A DNA stretch of 64,000 nucleotides from Salinactinospora qingdaonensis (GTDB taxonomy: Bacteria > Actinomycetota > Actinomycetes > Streptosporangiales > Streptosporangiaceae): assembly GCF_039539445.1 (NCBI RefSeq), contig NZ_BAABDD010000013.1:62001-126000 (forward strand), given 5' to 3'. Below the pieces are notes generated by a model, which was not told the DNA's origin, did not search any database, and was given only the letters and a program-made list of their open reading frames with translations. Both the position numbers and the translations under genes were made by a program. Below are positions 43,835 through 52,804 of this stretch, one piece after another. Each line of letters starts with the position of its first letter. The stretch's first letter is position 1.

Positions 43835-45736
43835 TCACCAGCTCCTCGGGGGTGGCACGAGCGGATGGGTGGGGGTCATCGTGTGGCCGCCTGCGGTCAG
43901 GTCGGGGGAGAAGCGGGACGGTCCCACGAGCGAGGGGTGGCCGGCCGCCGGCTGCGTCCGCCGGCGCTTGTGCCGCCACGACGCCGCCGAACAGTAAGGG
44001 CGCTTGGACAGGAACAGCAGCACCAGCTTGTGGCAGCGAAAACGCGGCTCGCTGCCGCTAGCGTCGAGGAACCCCAGGGCCACCAGCTCGTCGAGGAGGT
44101 CCTCGGCCTCCTGGAGGCCGAGGCCGGCCGCTGCGGCGGCTTCCCAGGCCCGAAACGTCCGCGCCCCGAGAGCCGCGACCGCGTGCAGCATGTCCTGCTG
44201 GCGGTCGGTGAGGACGTCGTAGCCGCTCTCCAGGCAAGCCCGCATCGAAAGCCCGCCGAACTGTAGCTCGTCCAGCCGGCGCCGCTCGTCGGCGAGCCGG
44301 TCGAGGAGCCATTGCAGGCTGCGGTGGCGGGCCGCCGCGAGCCGGGCGCCCACGATCCGCAGCGCCAGCGGCAGCCCCTCGCAGATACCGACGATGCCTT
44401 CGGCGGCGTCGGGCTCGTCGGCCACCCGCTGGGCTCCGACACTCTCGGCGAGCAGGTCATGCGCCGCGTCGGGCGCCAGCGCCTCCAGCGTCAGCCGCCG
44501 CACTCCGGTGAGTTCGGTCAGCGGCACGCAACTCGTGATGATCACGGCGTTGGCCGAACCGGTGGGCAGCAGCGTCTCCACCTCCTTGGCGCAGGCCACA
44601 CCGTCGAGGACGACGAGCACCCGCCGCTCCATCGTGGCTTCGCGGAAGGTTTCCGAGAGCCGCCCCGTCCCCTCGGGGATCTCGGCCTCCGGCAGGTGCA
44701 GCGCCCGCAGGAACCCGGCCAGCACGCGGTCGGCGCTGCGCACCCGCCCCAGGTCGGCGAACAGCGTCCCGTCGGGGTAGCGCTCGGTGACCTCGTGGGC
44801 GGCGGTCACCGCGAGTGCCGTCTTGCCTGCCCCGCCGCGGCCCGTGATGCCCACGACCGGCAGCGCGTCGCAGTCCCGCCGGGTGAGGGCGATCCTGACC
44901 GCCTCCAGCTCCGAACGCCGGCCCACCATCGGCCCCATCTTGGCCGGCAGCCCGCAGGGAACGGCGGTGGGGCGCGCGGTGTGCTCGCGGTACGACAGTC
45001 GCGGATCGCGGCGGGCGATGCGCTGCCACATCTGCCGTAGCTGCGGGCCGGGAGGCTCGCCCAGCGCGCTCTGCAGGACCTGCTCGCCGTGGCGGTAGAC
45101 GTCGGCCGCCTCGCGTTGGCGACCCGACCGGTACAGCGCCAGCATCAGTTGCGCGCGCAGCCGCTCGTTGAGCGGGTCCGCCCGGACGCGGCACCCCAGC
45201 TCGACGGCGACCGTGTCGTGGCGGCCCAGGTCCAGTTCGACGTCGATGCGTTCCATGATCGCGGTCTGTCGCAGTTCGTCGAGCCTGCGGCGCTCGCCTT
45301 CCAGGGTGGTGCTGGGCACGTCGGCGAACGCGGTCGAACCGCGCCACATCTCTTCGGCTCGGTAGAAAAGATAGGCGGCCTGCTGTGGCTCCTCGCGCCC
45401 TACGGCCGCCCGCCCCTCCGCGACCCGGCGCTCGAACAGTTGGACGTCGACTTCTTCGGGAGCCACCTGGAGCGCGTAGCCGGTTCCCACGGTCGCGATG
45501 ACCTCGCCCAGCGGCGCCAGGCACCTACGCAGTCCGCTGATCAGCATCTGGACCTGCTTGTGCGCTGTCTCCACCGGTCGTTCGCCCCAGATCGCGTCAA
45601 CCAGGGTGTCGACCGCCACCACTCTTCCGGCGTTGACCAGCAGCATCGCCAGCACCACCGCGGAGTTTCCTTTGGGAAGCCCGATTCGCTCGCCCGCATG
45701 CTCGCAGCCCAGCGGCCCCAGAACCGTGAACGGCAA
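43835..45736 (-). CDS. SARP/AfsR-like regulator with NB-ARC ATPase domain
   Basis: A 633-aa pathway-type activator. It has an N-terminal OmpR-like DNA-binding domain (residues 1-95), a bacterial transcriptional activator (BTAD) domain (about 100-245) and an NB-ARC domain with P-loop GITGRGGAGKTALAV (about 290-304), ending in helices without full TPR repeats. AfsR-family proteins bind direct repeats at promoters of antibiotic genes. It lies downstream of the bacteriocin/ABC genes on the same strand but with a 160-base AT-rich gap, so it has its own promoter. It could regulate the bacteriocin unit or one of the biosynthetic segments; the target is not shown. Confidence 0.92.
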   Translation of the reverse strand: MPFTVLGPLGCEHAGERIGLPKGNSAVVLAMLLVNAGRVVAVDTLVDAIWGERPVETAHKQVQMLISGLRRCLAPLGEVIATVGTGYALQVAPEEVDVQLFERRVAEGRAAVGREEPQQAAYLFYRAEEMWRGSTAFADVPSTTLEGERRRLDELRQTAIMERIDVELDLGRHDTVAVELGCRVRADPLNERLRAQLMLALYRSGRQREAADVYRHGEQVLQSALGEPPGPQLRQMWQRIARRDPRLSYREHTARPTAVPCGLPAKMGPMVGRRSELEAVRIALTRRDCDALPVVGITGRGGAGKTALAVTAAHEVTERYPDGTLFADLGRVRSADRVLAGFLRALHLPEAEIPEGTGRLSETFREATMERRVLVVLDGVACAKEVETLLPTGSANAVIITSCVPLTELTGVRRLTLEALAPDAAHDLLAESVGAQRVADEPDAAEGIVGICEGLPLALRIVGARLAAARHRSLQWLLDRLADERRRLDELQFGGLSMRACLESGYDVLTDRQQDMLHAVAALGARTFRAWEAAAAAGLGLQEAEDLLDELVALGFLDASGSEPRFRCHKLVLLFLSKRPYCSAASWRHKRRRTQPAAGHPSLVGPSRFSPDLTAGGHTMTPTHPLVPPPRSW

Positions 45737-45896
45737 TTCCTGCTCCCCGGCTCACATGGAAATGTCACATGATCACATACGGTGCTCCAGCGCACACGGC
45801 GGGAAGATTACTAGCGATGTGGTTGCAATGTCCATACTCTTGGTGATACGTGACTATTTGCCTTTTATGTCACGATTGACGGTTTTGTGGTTGTAT

Positions 45897-46646
45897 TTAT
45901 TGTCGGTGACTGCCGTTGCCCACGTTCACCTCTGGAAGGGTGGTGTGGGTGAGGTGGCCGGTGTCGACGGCGAAGGCGGTGTCGCAACTGTCGCGGACGT
46001 GGTCTTGGTGGGTGGCGATGACGACGGCACAGCCGGTGTGGCTCAGGTCGCGCAGCACGTCGACGACGAGGGCGGTGTTGTCTTTATCCAGCGCGCCGGT
46101 GGGTTCGTCGGCCAGCACCAGCGAAGGTTTTTTGACGATGAGGCGGGCCAGGGCTACGCGCTGTTGTTCGCCGCCGCTGAGGTAGTGGACTTTCTCTTTC
46201 TCCCGGCCGGCCAGGCCGACGCGTTCCAGGGCCTCGTGGTGGCCGGCGCGGCGCCCTGCCGGGCGGAGGCGTCCGGCGTCGGTGGCGACGTCGAGGTTGG
46301 CGGCGATCGTGGCGTTGTCGATGAGGGCGTAGTTCTGGAACAGGTAGCCCAGGTTGTCGCGGCGGAACCGACGCCGTGCCGAGATGCTCAGTCGGGTGAT
46401 GTCGTGGCCGTCGACGAGGATGCGGCCGCTGTCGGTGGTCTCCAGTAGACCGAGGCAGTTGAGCAGGGTGGATTTGCCCGTGCCGCTAGGGCCGACCAGC
46501 GCCAGCATCTCTTCGGGTCGGATCGTGAGGTTGACCTCCGACCACAGGGTGCGCGGGCCGAAGGATTTGGACAGGTTCTCGATCGAGATCATCGGCGCTT
46601 TCCCAGGGGTGTCGTGGCCGGACGGGGATATGGGAGCGGCGGTCAT
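45897..46646 (-). CDS. ABC transporter ATP-binding protein (bacteriocin-export type)
   Basis: A 249-aa ATPase with Walker A GPSGTGKST, Q-loop YLFQNYAL, signature LSGGEQQRVALARL, Walker B LVLADEPTGALD and the switch-histidine segment VVIATHQDH. It belongs to the MacB/LolD-like group used with lactococcin-972-type bacteriocins. The ATG at 46646 overlaps the permease stop (ATGA), so the two are coupled; an internal ATG (MISIENLSKSFG) is less likely the start. It should energise the 46643-48718 permease. Confidence 0.93.
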   Translation of the reverse strand: MTAAPISPSGHDTPGKAPMISIENLSKSFGPRTLWSEVNLTIRPEEMLALVGPSGTGKSTLLNCLGLLETTDSGRILVDGHDITRLSISARRRFRRDNLGYLFQNYALIDNATIAANLDVATDAGRLRPAGRRAGHHEALERVGLAGREKEKVHYLSGGEQQRVALARLIVKKPSLVLADEPTGALDKDNTALVVDVLRDLSHTGCAVVIATHQDHVRDSCDTAFAVDTGHLTHTTLPEVNVGNGSHRQ

Positions 46647-48718
46647 GCTTCGGCGGCGCCCTCGCGGATGATGCGGCGGTGGAAGACGACCAGCACCGCT
46701 ACCATCAGCGCCAGGCTCACCGCGGCCAGCCCCGGCGCCAGGAAGGGTTCCGCGCCTGTGACCGGCGGCCCCGGCTGCCGGCCGCTGAGGGTGGCCGGCT
46801 GGTTGAGCCGGGACACGGTGTCCCACGTCGCCCATCCGACGAAGGCGAAGGCGAGCAGCGCCTCCACGGTCAGCAGCCGGCGGTGGGTGGCGGCGAAGGT
46901 CCAGCCGCTGATGTGGCGGGCGAAGATCCCTTGGGCGTTCTTGCGGGTGTGGATGATGCACACGCTGATCCCGGTGATGAACACGACCAGGACGCCCGCC
47001 GCCAGGTTGAACACCTCCAGCCGGAAGTCGCCCACCAGATCCCGGTACTCCTCGGCGGCCTGCTGGGCGACCGGCTGCATGCCGTTGACATAAGTCGACA
47101 GCGGAGGTTCGGAGATGGCTGCCGAGACGTCGCGCGGATCGTCGAAAACGATCGCCTCCTGCGTGGCGTAGTCGAAGTAGGACATGTCGTGGAGGACGTC
47201 GGAGCCGTTCGGGACGGCCACGATTACCGGGTCGTCGACGAAGTCCGCGGCGGTTGCCCCGGGCAACTCCGAGCCGTAGGTGAACATCGACTGCCCCGCT
47301 TCGGTGGGAAGCCGCTCGATGTCGACCTGGAGGTCCCGGTTGTCTCGCGTCTGGAAGTCCACCCAGCCGGTGACCCCGGCCATGATGTCCGCCGACCGGC
47401 GATGCAGCGTCTCGGGCACAAGGACACGCACCCGATTCTGCCCGCCCCGGGACGCTCCGTAGCGTTCCCCGGAAGGGGACAGGACAGGTTGCTGCTCCAG
47501 ATAGGTGTCGTTGACGACGAGCACCTCGAACGCGGGCGGCGGCGACCCCTGCGGGACGAACTGCTCTGGCCGCTCCTGGCCGACGAGCACGGTCTGTCCC
47601 GCGGCGCCGGCCCGGCGCAGCCACGAACCGATGACCGTGTCCATCCGCTCCTGGTCGCTGACGCTGCCGGTGATGAAGATCTGCGTCGCGTCGCCGGCCT
47701 CTTCGTAGGCCGCGCGGCTGTCCTGGTACTCCCGCATCTCCCCCAGGGACACCAGGGTGGCGCCGAGGATGCCCGACACCAGCAGCATCGCGGGGATGCG
47801 GGCCGCGTAGGCGCCGGCCGTGGCCAGCCGGGCCGGCACCTTGCCCTTGAGTGCCCCCAGGACGTCGGTGCCGTGGAGCAGGGTCAGCGCAGCCACGTGC
47901 GTGGCCAGGCCCACGAGGGTGAATATCGCGAGGAAGAACAGCGCCACCCGCACGAACATCCCGAACTGCGCCAGCCCGTTGTAGAAACCGAGAACACCCA
48001 CGGTCGCGGCGGCCGTGGCAGTGAGCGCGGCGAGCCAGAACCGCCCTAACCGTCCCAGGTCGCCCAGCAGGATGCGACTGAACGATCTCCCCTGCAACCG
48101 CAGCACACCGTAAGCCTTGGCGTTGAGCAGCACACCCGAGCCGACGGCGACGATCCCGCACAGGATGGCGACGTTGAACGCGGCGGGCAGGGGGCCGTCG
48201 CCGAAGACCCCGAGCCAGTCGTGCAGGGTGATCGCCGGCTGCACCTCGCCCCGCAGGCCGAGCGCGGACAGTTCGTCGGCCAGATCGTAGACATAGTGCC
48301 GTGGCCCGAAGATGTAGTAGAACCCGCGTGGGTCGCGCTGGTCGAGTTCTGTGAAGGGGTGCACCTCGGTGTCGACGGCGCGCCCGAAGGCGGGATAGCC
48401 CTCCGCCGGCCAGGACGCGGCAGCGGAGTCGGCGGCGGCGGTGGTCAGGTAGAGGTGCCGGCGCCCGCCGGGGTCGCGCAGGTCGGCGACCTTGCGCCCG
48501 ACGGTGATCCGGTGGTCGCGTCCGAACGACTCGACCGTGTTCACGACCTGGGAACTATTCGCCGAGCCGTCGGAGTCCCTGACCCACAGGACCGCCGACT
48601 GGCCCACGATGCTGTTCTCGTCGAGTCCCCGCATGACCAGGAAAGCCAGCGCCGCCGAGAACACCAGGAAGGCGGCGTGGGTGAATGCGATGCTTCGATG
48701 CGGCACGAGTCTTTCCAA
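46643..48718 (-). CDS. Bacteriocin-associated ABC permease/immunity protein (FtsX-like, DUF1430)
   Basis: A 691-aa membrane protein with a single N-terminal helix (AFTHAAFLVFSAALAFLVM), an extracytoplasmic domain, a block of membrane helices at about 200-360, a second extracytoplasmic domain and three or so C-terminal helices. This is the layout of the putative seven-helix immunity/permease proteins encoded beside lactococcin 972 genes. With the coupled ATPase it forms an export or self-protection ABC system. It follows the precursor gene by about 150 bases. Confidence 0.88.
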   Translation of the reverse strand: MERLVPHRSIAFTHAAFLVFSAALAFLVMRGLDENSIVGQSAVLWVRDSDGSANSSQVVNTVESFGRDHRITVGRKVADLRDPGGRRHLYLTTAAADSAAASWPAEGYPAFGRAVDTEVHPFTELDQRDPRGFYYIFGPRHYVYDLADELSALGLRGEVQPAITLHDWLGVFGDGPLPAAFNVAILCGIVAVGSGVLLNAKAYGVLRLQGRSFSRILLGDLGRLGRFWLAALTATAAATVGVLGFYNGLAQFGMFVRVALFFLAIFTLVGLATHVAALTLLHGTDVLGALKGKVPARLATAGAYAARIPAMLLVSGILGATLVSLGEMREYQDSRAAYEEAGDATQIFITGSVSDQERMDTVIGSWLRRAGAAGQTVLVGQERPEQFVPQGSPPPAFEVLVVNDTYLEQQPVLSPSGERYGASRGGQNRVRVLVPETLHRRSADIMAGVTGWVDFQTRDNRDLQVDIERLPTEAGQSMFTYGSELPGATAADFVDDPVIVAVPNGSDVLHDMSYFDYATQEAIVFDDPRDVSAAISEPPLSTYVNGMQPVAQQAAEEYRDLVGDFRLEVFNLAAGVLVVFITGISVCIIHTRKNAQGIFARHISGWTFAATHRRLLTVEALLAFAFVGWATWDTVSRLNQPATLSGRQPGPPVTGAEPFLAPGLAAVSLALMVAVLVVFHRRIIREGAAEA

Positions 48719-48867
48719 TACCGAAAAGCGCGGGCGTGCTTCTCGTGTGCTGTGGTCCTTTGACGACGGCGGCCCGGACGGCGCACCCGGTTCGCCGGCG
48801 GTAGAGCACCGCCGGCGAACCGGGTCCTCTCACGCTCTCGCTAGGAAACCAAGCGAGCGGGACCGTC

Positions 48868-49149
48868 TCAGCAGGAGGTGCTGTAGGCGGTCGCCTCGAT
48901 GAAGGAGGTCTTGGGGGCGGAGGCGTACGACCATTCGCCGGCGCCGGCGGTGTCCCGGTCGGTGTAGTCGCCCACGGCGGTCGAGCTGTGGCAGGTCGAC
49001 GAGTGGTAGTAGTTCGAGTACACCGTGCCGTACTCCACGCCGTGCTCCCAGACCCCGCCCTCGGGGTACTCGGTGACGGCGAAGGCCGCGCCCCCCGCGA
49101 CGGCGGCGATGGCGCCACCCATGAGAACCGGGGTGACGACGCGCCGCAT
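48868..49149 (-). CDS. Lactococcin 972-family bacteriocin precursor
   Basis: A 93-aa precursor with a Sec signal peptide (MRRVVTPVLMGGAIAAVAGG, cleavage after about residue 24) and a mature peptide starting TEYPEGGVWEHGVEYGTVYS, followed by NYYHSSTCHSSTAVGDY and ending STSC. The pattern G-x-W-x-H-G, then YSNY-H-S-x-x-H-S, is that of lactococcin 972, which binds lipid II and blocks septum formation in growing cells. Two cysteines, one C-terminal, could form a disulfide, unlike the lactococcal prototype. The ATG at 49149 has AAGGA four bases upstream. First gene of the bacteriocin-permease-ATPase operon. Confidence 0.9.
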   Translation of the reverse strand: MRRVVTPVLMGGAIAAVAGGAAFAVTEYPEGGVWEHGVEYGTVYSNYYHSSTCHSSTAVGDYTDRDTAGAGEWSYASAPKTSFIEATAYSTSC

Positions 49150-49386
49150 CGTGTCCTTCAGCAATGGATTCACCCTCTCTGCGGTATCCGTGCTAGTGCC
49201 GCTGTACATCGTCAGCTGGTGCGCTGACCCGCGCATTGTTCGACGCGACGTCACGACAACGGTATGAATCGGCATGAACCACGGCATACCGGATAGGTGG
49301 TGCCTGCCATTCCCGCCGCTATGACGAGCGGAAAAAACAGAAAAGCGAATATCAGACGAGAATTTTCATATCTGCGGCATGGTTCG

Positions 49387-50022
49387 TCACAGCTCCACGC
49401 TCTCGGTGGGCAGGAGTCGGCGGATCTCGGTGTCGAGCCCCGTGGCCTCGCTGGCGAGGACGCTGTCGAGCACCATGAGTCCCCACTCGTTGAGCAGCCC
49501 GTCGTGGACGGCGAACGCCCGGCGCGGTCTCACCGCGCGCAGGTAGCCGATCAGGTCGGGCACCGTCAACCACGGCGCCTGCCCCGGCACCAGCAGCGTC
49601 GGCACATCGAGCACGGTCAGCGCGTCGCCCGGGTGGAAGACCTCCCCGTCGACGAGGAACCCGACGTTGTCGACCGGCTCCATATCCGGGTGGCTGGGGT
49701 GGTGCTTCTCTCCCACCGCCCGCACCTCGAAGCCGGCTACGGAGAACGTGTCGCCGGCGCCGACCACCCGCACCCGATCCTCCAGCCCGCTCAGGTGCCG
49801 GGCCGTTCCGGGGCAGGTGTAGACGGTCAGCTCGGGGGCGTCGGCCACGGCCGCGTGGAGGCGTTCCGTGTCGACGTGGTCGAAGTGCTCGTGCGTGATC
49901 AGCACTGCCTCGGCGCCGGCCATGGCTTCGGGCTCCGGTGTCATCTTCCCCGGGTCGATCACGATGGCCCGGCCGTCCTTGTCCAACCGTACGCAGGCGT
50001 GCCCAAACTTGGTGAGTCGCAT
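49387..50022 (-). CDS. Metallo-beta-lactamase-fold hydrolase (UlaG/UPF0173-like)
   Basis: A 211-aa protein with the metal-binding motif THEHFDH and later metal ligands in a KHHPSHP segment, an HPGD motif and AVHDG near the C-terminus. It starts MRLTKFGHACVRL, typical for the family. Substrate unknown. Just upstream lies a direct repeat (50062-50111) that may regulate it. Confidence 0.9.
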   Translation of the reverse strand: MRLTKFGHACVRLDKDGRAIVIDPGKMTPEPEAMAGAEAVLITHEHFDHVDTERLHAAVADAPELTVYTCPGTARHLSGLEDRVRVVGAGDTFSVAGFEVRAVGEKHHPSHPDMEPVDNVGFLVDGEVFHPGDALTVLDVPTLLVPGQAPWLTVPDLIGYLRAVRPRRAFAVHDGLLNEWGLMVLDSVLASEATGLDTEIRRLLPTESVEL

Positions 50023-50061
50023 GAGCCGATCATGGTCGGCGCCGCAGAGCCGCAGAAGCTC

Positions 50062-50111
50062 TTTTCATTGTGGGCGGAAACCGAAGAAGCCTTTTTCATT
50101 GTGGGCGGAAA
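50062..50111. repeat. Pair of 19-bp direct repeats
   Basis: TTTTCATTGTGGGCGGAAA occurs at 50062-50080 and 50093-50111, start-to-start spacing 31 bases (about three helical turns). It lies 40-90 bases upstream of the MBL-fold gene. The spacing suggests binding sites for a regulator on the same DNA face. Confidence 0.8.
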
Positions 50112-50217
50112 ACCGCACTGGCCACCCACGGGCGCGTTGGCACCTCGCAGAGCCCCTTCCGCACCTCAGCGAGCCTGTCAGCGGCCGATGGGTGGGGGCA
50201 GCCGCGGGGATGAGCGC

Positions 50218-51276
50218 TCACTCTCGAGGAGCGGCCGGGGGCGGCGGGAACGGCCACGGCTGGGTGGGGTGGTGCTCGCCGGCGGCGGCGAAGGCGGCGG
50301 CGATGGTGTCGCGGTCGCTGCCGACCGCTAACAGCGCCTGGAGCAGCACCCGTGCCTTGAGGGGGTCGAGGAACCCGGCGCGGGTCAGGCCGCGCCGTAG
50401 CAGATCCTGCTCGGAGCCGGCGAAACCGTAGGTGGTCGACAGCACGCTCCCGGCGCCGGTGCGCGAGGCCAGTACCACCGGGACCCGCCGCGCCAACTCC
50501 TCCAGCGTGCTCACGATCCGCTTGGGCGCGTGGCCGGCTCCCATCGCGGCGATAACCACCCCCCGCACCCGCTCGGCCAACTCGTCGAGCAGGTGGCCGT
50601 CCTCGCCCATGGTCAGCGTCACTAGCGCCACCGGTGGCCACGGCCCTCGCCCGGGGTGCGGCACCACGGTGCGCGGCTGCGGCTCCGCCAGCAGCCGCGG
50701 CTCGCCCTCGACCACGTAACCCACCGGGCCGGCGTCGGGGGAGCGGAACGCGGTGGTGCTCGTGGTGTGGGTCTTGCGGACGTAGCGGGCGGCGTGGATC
50801 TGCTCTGCCAGCACCACCAGTACACCCCGCTCGCGCGCCTGCGGGGCGGCGGCCACCTGCACGGCGGCCAGCAGGTTGGCCGGGCCGTCGGCACCGGCCT
50901 GGCCGGGCAGACGCATGGCGCCGGTGACCACCACCGGTTGGGCAGCGGTGTGCAGCAGGTCGAGCAGGTAGGCGCTCTCCTCGATGGTGTCGGTGCCCTG
51001 GCTGACCACGACACCGTCGACTCCATCCGCCAACCGCCGTTCGATCGTCGTGGCCAGGGCGGCCACATCCTCGGCGGCCAGCGCCGCTCCCGGAAGCTGA
51101 CGGACGTCCTCGACCTCCACCTCGATCCCGGTCTCGGCCAGCCCGGGGACGGCCGCCATGAGTTGGGCCGCGCGCAACGCGGGTACGGCCCCGCCTTCCT
51201 CTCCCGCGGCCATCGCGATCGTGCCGCCCATGCCCAGCACCACGACCCGAGGCGTCTTCCGCGTCACCTCAGCCAC
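50218..51276 (-). CDS. L-asparaginase
   Basis: A 352-aa asparaginase/glutaminase-family enzyme that converts asparagine to aspartate and ammonia. N-terminal nucleophile motif LGMGGTIAMAA, second threonine motif VVSQGTDTIEESA (families usually have HGTDT; here Gln replaces His), and KTHTTSTTAF with the catalytic lysine region. No signal peptide, so cytosolic (type I-like). ATG at 51276. The C-terminus ends in a Pro-rich tail (WPFPPPPAAP). Confidence 0.92.
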   Translation of the reverse strand: MAEVTRKTPRVVVLGMGGTIAMAAGEEGGAVPALRAAQLMAAVPGLAETGIEVEVEDVRQLPGAALAAEDVAALATTIERRLADGVDGVVVSQGTDTIEESAYLLDLLHTAAQPVVVTGAMRLPGQAGADGPANLLAAVQVAAAPQARERGVLVVLAEQIHAARYVRKTHTTSTTAFRSPDAGPVGYVVEGEPRLLAEPQPRTVVPHPGRGPWPPVALVTLTMGEDGHLLDELAERVRGVVIAAMGAGHAPKRIVSTLEELARRVPVVLASRTGAGSVLSTTYGFAGSEQDLLRRGLTRAGFLDPLKARVLLQALLAVGSDRDTIAAAFAAAGEHHPTQPWPFPPPPAAPRE

Positions 51277-51459
51277 AGTTCGTTGTCTCCCCTCACCCGG
51301 TTACGCGCGGCAGCCTAACGCTACGCGGCACCGGGTTGCCCAGCGCCCGGCTGTGGCCCGCCGGAACCGTCGATGCCCGTCATAGCCGGCCGGCGGCGGC
51401 CTCGACACCCGTGGGCGCGCCGCGGGCTCACGTCGCTTCCGTTTCCGCCCGGCCGGGGC

Positions 51460-51846
51460 TCAGCCGCGGGCGCGAGCACGGATCTCCTGTACCGCCCAGC
51501 CGTTGCCGTCGGGGTCGTCGAAGAACACGAACGTTCCCCCGTCGGCGGTGCTGAACTGCTGGATCTCGCTGACCGCCACGCCGTGCTCCACCAGGTGGGC
51601 ACGCGCCGCCTCGATGTCGGGCACGACCAGTTGCAGTCCCTTCAGCGAGCCCGGCGCCGACTCGATGAGCCCTATGCCCACCACGATCGAGCAGGCCGAC
51701 CCGGGTGGGGTCAGTTGGACCACGCGCATCGTCTCAGTGGCCCACGTGTCGTGGTCGAGGCGGAAGCCGACCTGGTCCCGGTAGAAGCTCTTCGCCCGCT
51801 CCACGTCGGTCACGGGAACCGCCACCACTTCGAGTGTCCAGTTCAT
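51460..51846 (-). CDS. VOC/glyoxalase-fold protein
   Basis: A 128-aa single vicinal-oxygen-chelate domain of two beta-alpha-beta-beta-beta units: WTLEVVAVPVTDVERAKSFY at the start and GGTFVFFDDPDGNGWAVQEI at the end. Members include glyoxalases, bleomycin-resistance and dioxygenase-like proteins; the function of this one is open. ATG at 51846 with AAAGGA upstream. Convergent with nothing close. Confidence 0.9.
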   Translation of the reverse strand: MNWTLEVVAVPVTDVERAKSFYRDQVGFRLDHDTWATETMRVVQLTPPGSACSIVVGIGLIESAPGSLKGLQLVVPDIEAARAHLVEHGVAVSEIQQFSTADGGTFVFFDDPDGNGWAVQEIRARARG

Positions 51847-52158
51847 GGTGCTTCGTCCTTTCCTCGCACCGGTCGGCGGCGTCGAGCGCGAGGCGGCGCG
51901 GCCATCCCTGGGGCCGGCGCGTCACCCCCAGAGCTGAGTGTGACAAATCAGGACAATTGCGACAGGCGCGTGAATTTGTTGGGACAGCGATGTCGAATTG
52001 TCGCAAGCGGTTCGCTTTCTCCTCACATCAACGCGCCCACGACCGGGCAGATCGACTCAGACGGAAAAAGATCGGCCGGGCGCGACGGCATCACTATTCA
52101 GTCGCACGGGCGGTCTTACGGCTACTCGTTTCGTTGCACAGGACCTGCCTACGTGGGA
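51847..52158. other. Intergenic region
   Basis: About 310 bases with a moderately AT-rich stretch (51940-52010). No supported gene; it probably holds the promoter of the VOC gene and of small plus-strand genes. Confidence 0.4.
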
Positions 52159-52371
52159 GTGACCTTGCCGGTGACGCACTCGGCCGCCCCAGACCACATG
52201 CCCCCTGTCCTCGGCGATCTACTACCCGAAGTCCTCGACGAACTCCGGGACCGCAGCGGCACCCCGGACGAGCATCCCGACCAGACCGACCCAGCCGACG
52301 ACACCCCACACCTTGTGCGTTCGGCCCCATGGGGCGACCAGGAGCCCCACTCCCGCCCTAGCGGGGTGTAG
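52159..52371 (+). CDS. Possible small hypothetical protein
   Basis: A 70-codon frame from GTG 52159 (or TTG 52165, with GGGAG upstream). It encodes an acidic protein with a helix VLGDLLPEVLDELRDRSG and a Pro/Asp-rich tail. No family recognised. Supported mainly by codon pattern; it could be chance. Confidence 0.3.
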   Translation: MTLPVTHSAAPDHMPPVLGDLLPEVLDELRDRSGTPDEHPDQTDPADDTPHLVRSAPWGDQEPHSRPSGV

Positions 52372-52516
52372 GGGCCACCTGCCGGCCTTGGCCAACGTCG
52401 CCGCAACGGCCTCAGCTCACCCCCTCGCGCCGGTTGCCCCATAGGGGTGGCGAGAACCACCGCCACGGGCTATACCTGGGGGCGTCATTCCCCCCAATCA
52501 CCCTGAGGAGGGCGTT

Positions 52517-52627
52517 ATGGACCCTGAGGGCGAGGACCTGGCCGAGTTCGTCGAGGCCGTGGCCGAAGGCGACACCGAAGAGATCGTCGAGGAAGCTCTG
52601 GAGATAACCTTCGGGATCGACCTTTGA
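52517..52627 (+). CDS. 36-aa acidic peptide
   Basis: From ATG 52517 the frame encodes MDPEGEDLAEFVEAVAEGDT followed by EEIVEEALEITFGIDL, strongly acidic and probably helical, without cysteines. The ribosome site GAGGAGGGCG is among the best in the window and the terminator at 52640-52671 follows directly, so this looks like a deliberate small gene. It could be a regulatory micro-protein or a leader peptide without a core. No modifying enzyme is adjacent. Confidence 0.6.
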   Translation: MDPEGEDLAEFVEAVAEGDTEEIVEEALEITFGIDL

Positions 52628-52639
52628 CCACGCCACCAC

Positions 52640-52671
52640 GACGGCCCCGGTCACCATCCACTGGGGCCGTC
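52640..52671 (+). terminator. Terminator-like hairpin after the 36-aa peptide gene
   Basis: Stem GACGGCCCC (52640-52648) with GGGGCCGTC (52663-52671), 12 bases after the peptide stop codon. No T-run. Confidence 0.6.
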
Positions 52672-52804
52672 GCCCCGCTCGCCGCCCGCGACGGTTGAGC
52701 GGGACCAGCCCGTCTCACCCCTTCAGCGCCGCCAGGCTGCCGCTAGGGCCGGCTGTGCCGAGACACGCGGTTTACCCCGCGCGGTCTCGCCCGCTGGGGC
52801 GGCC

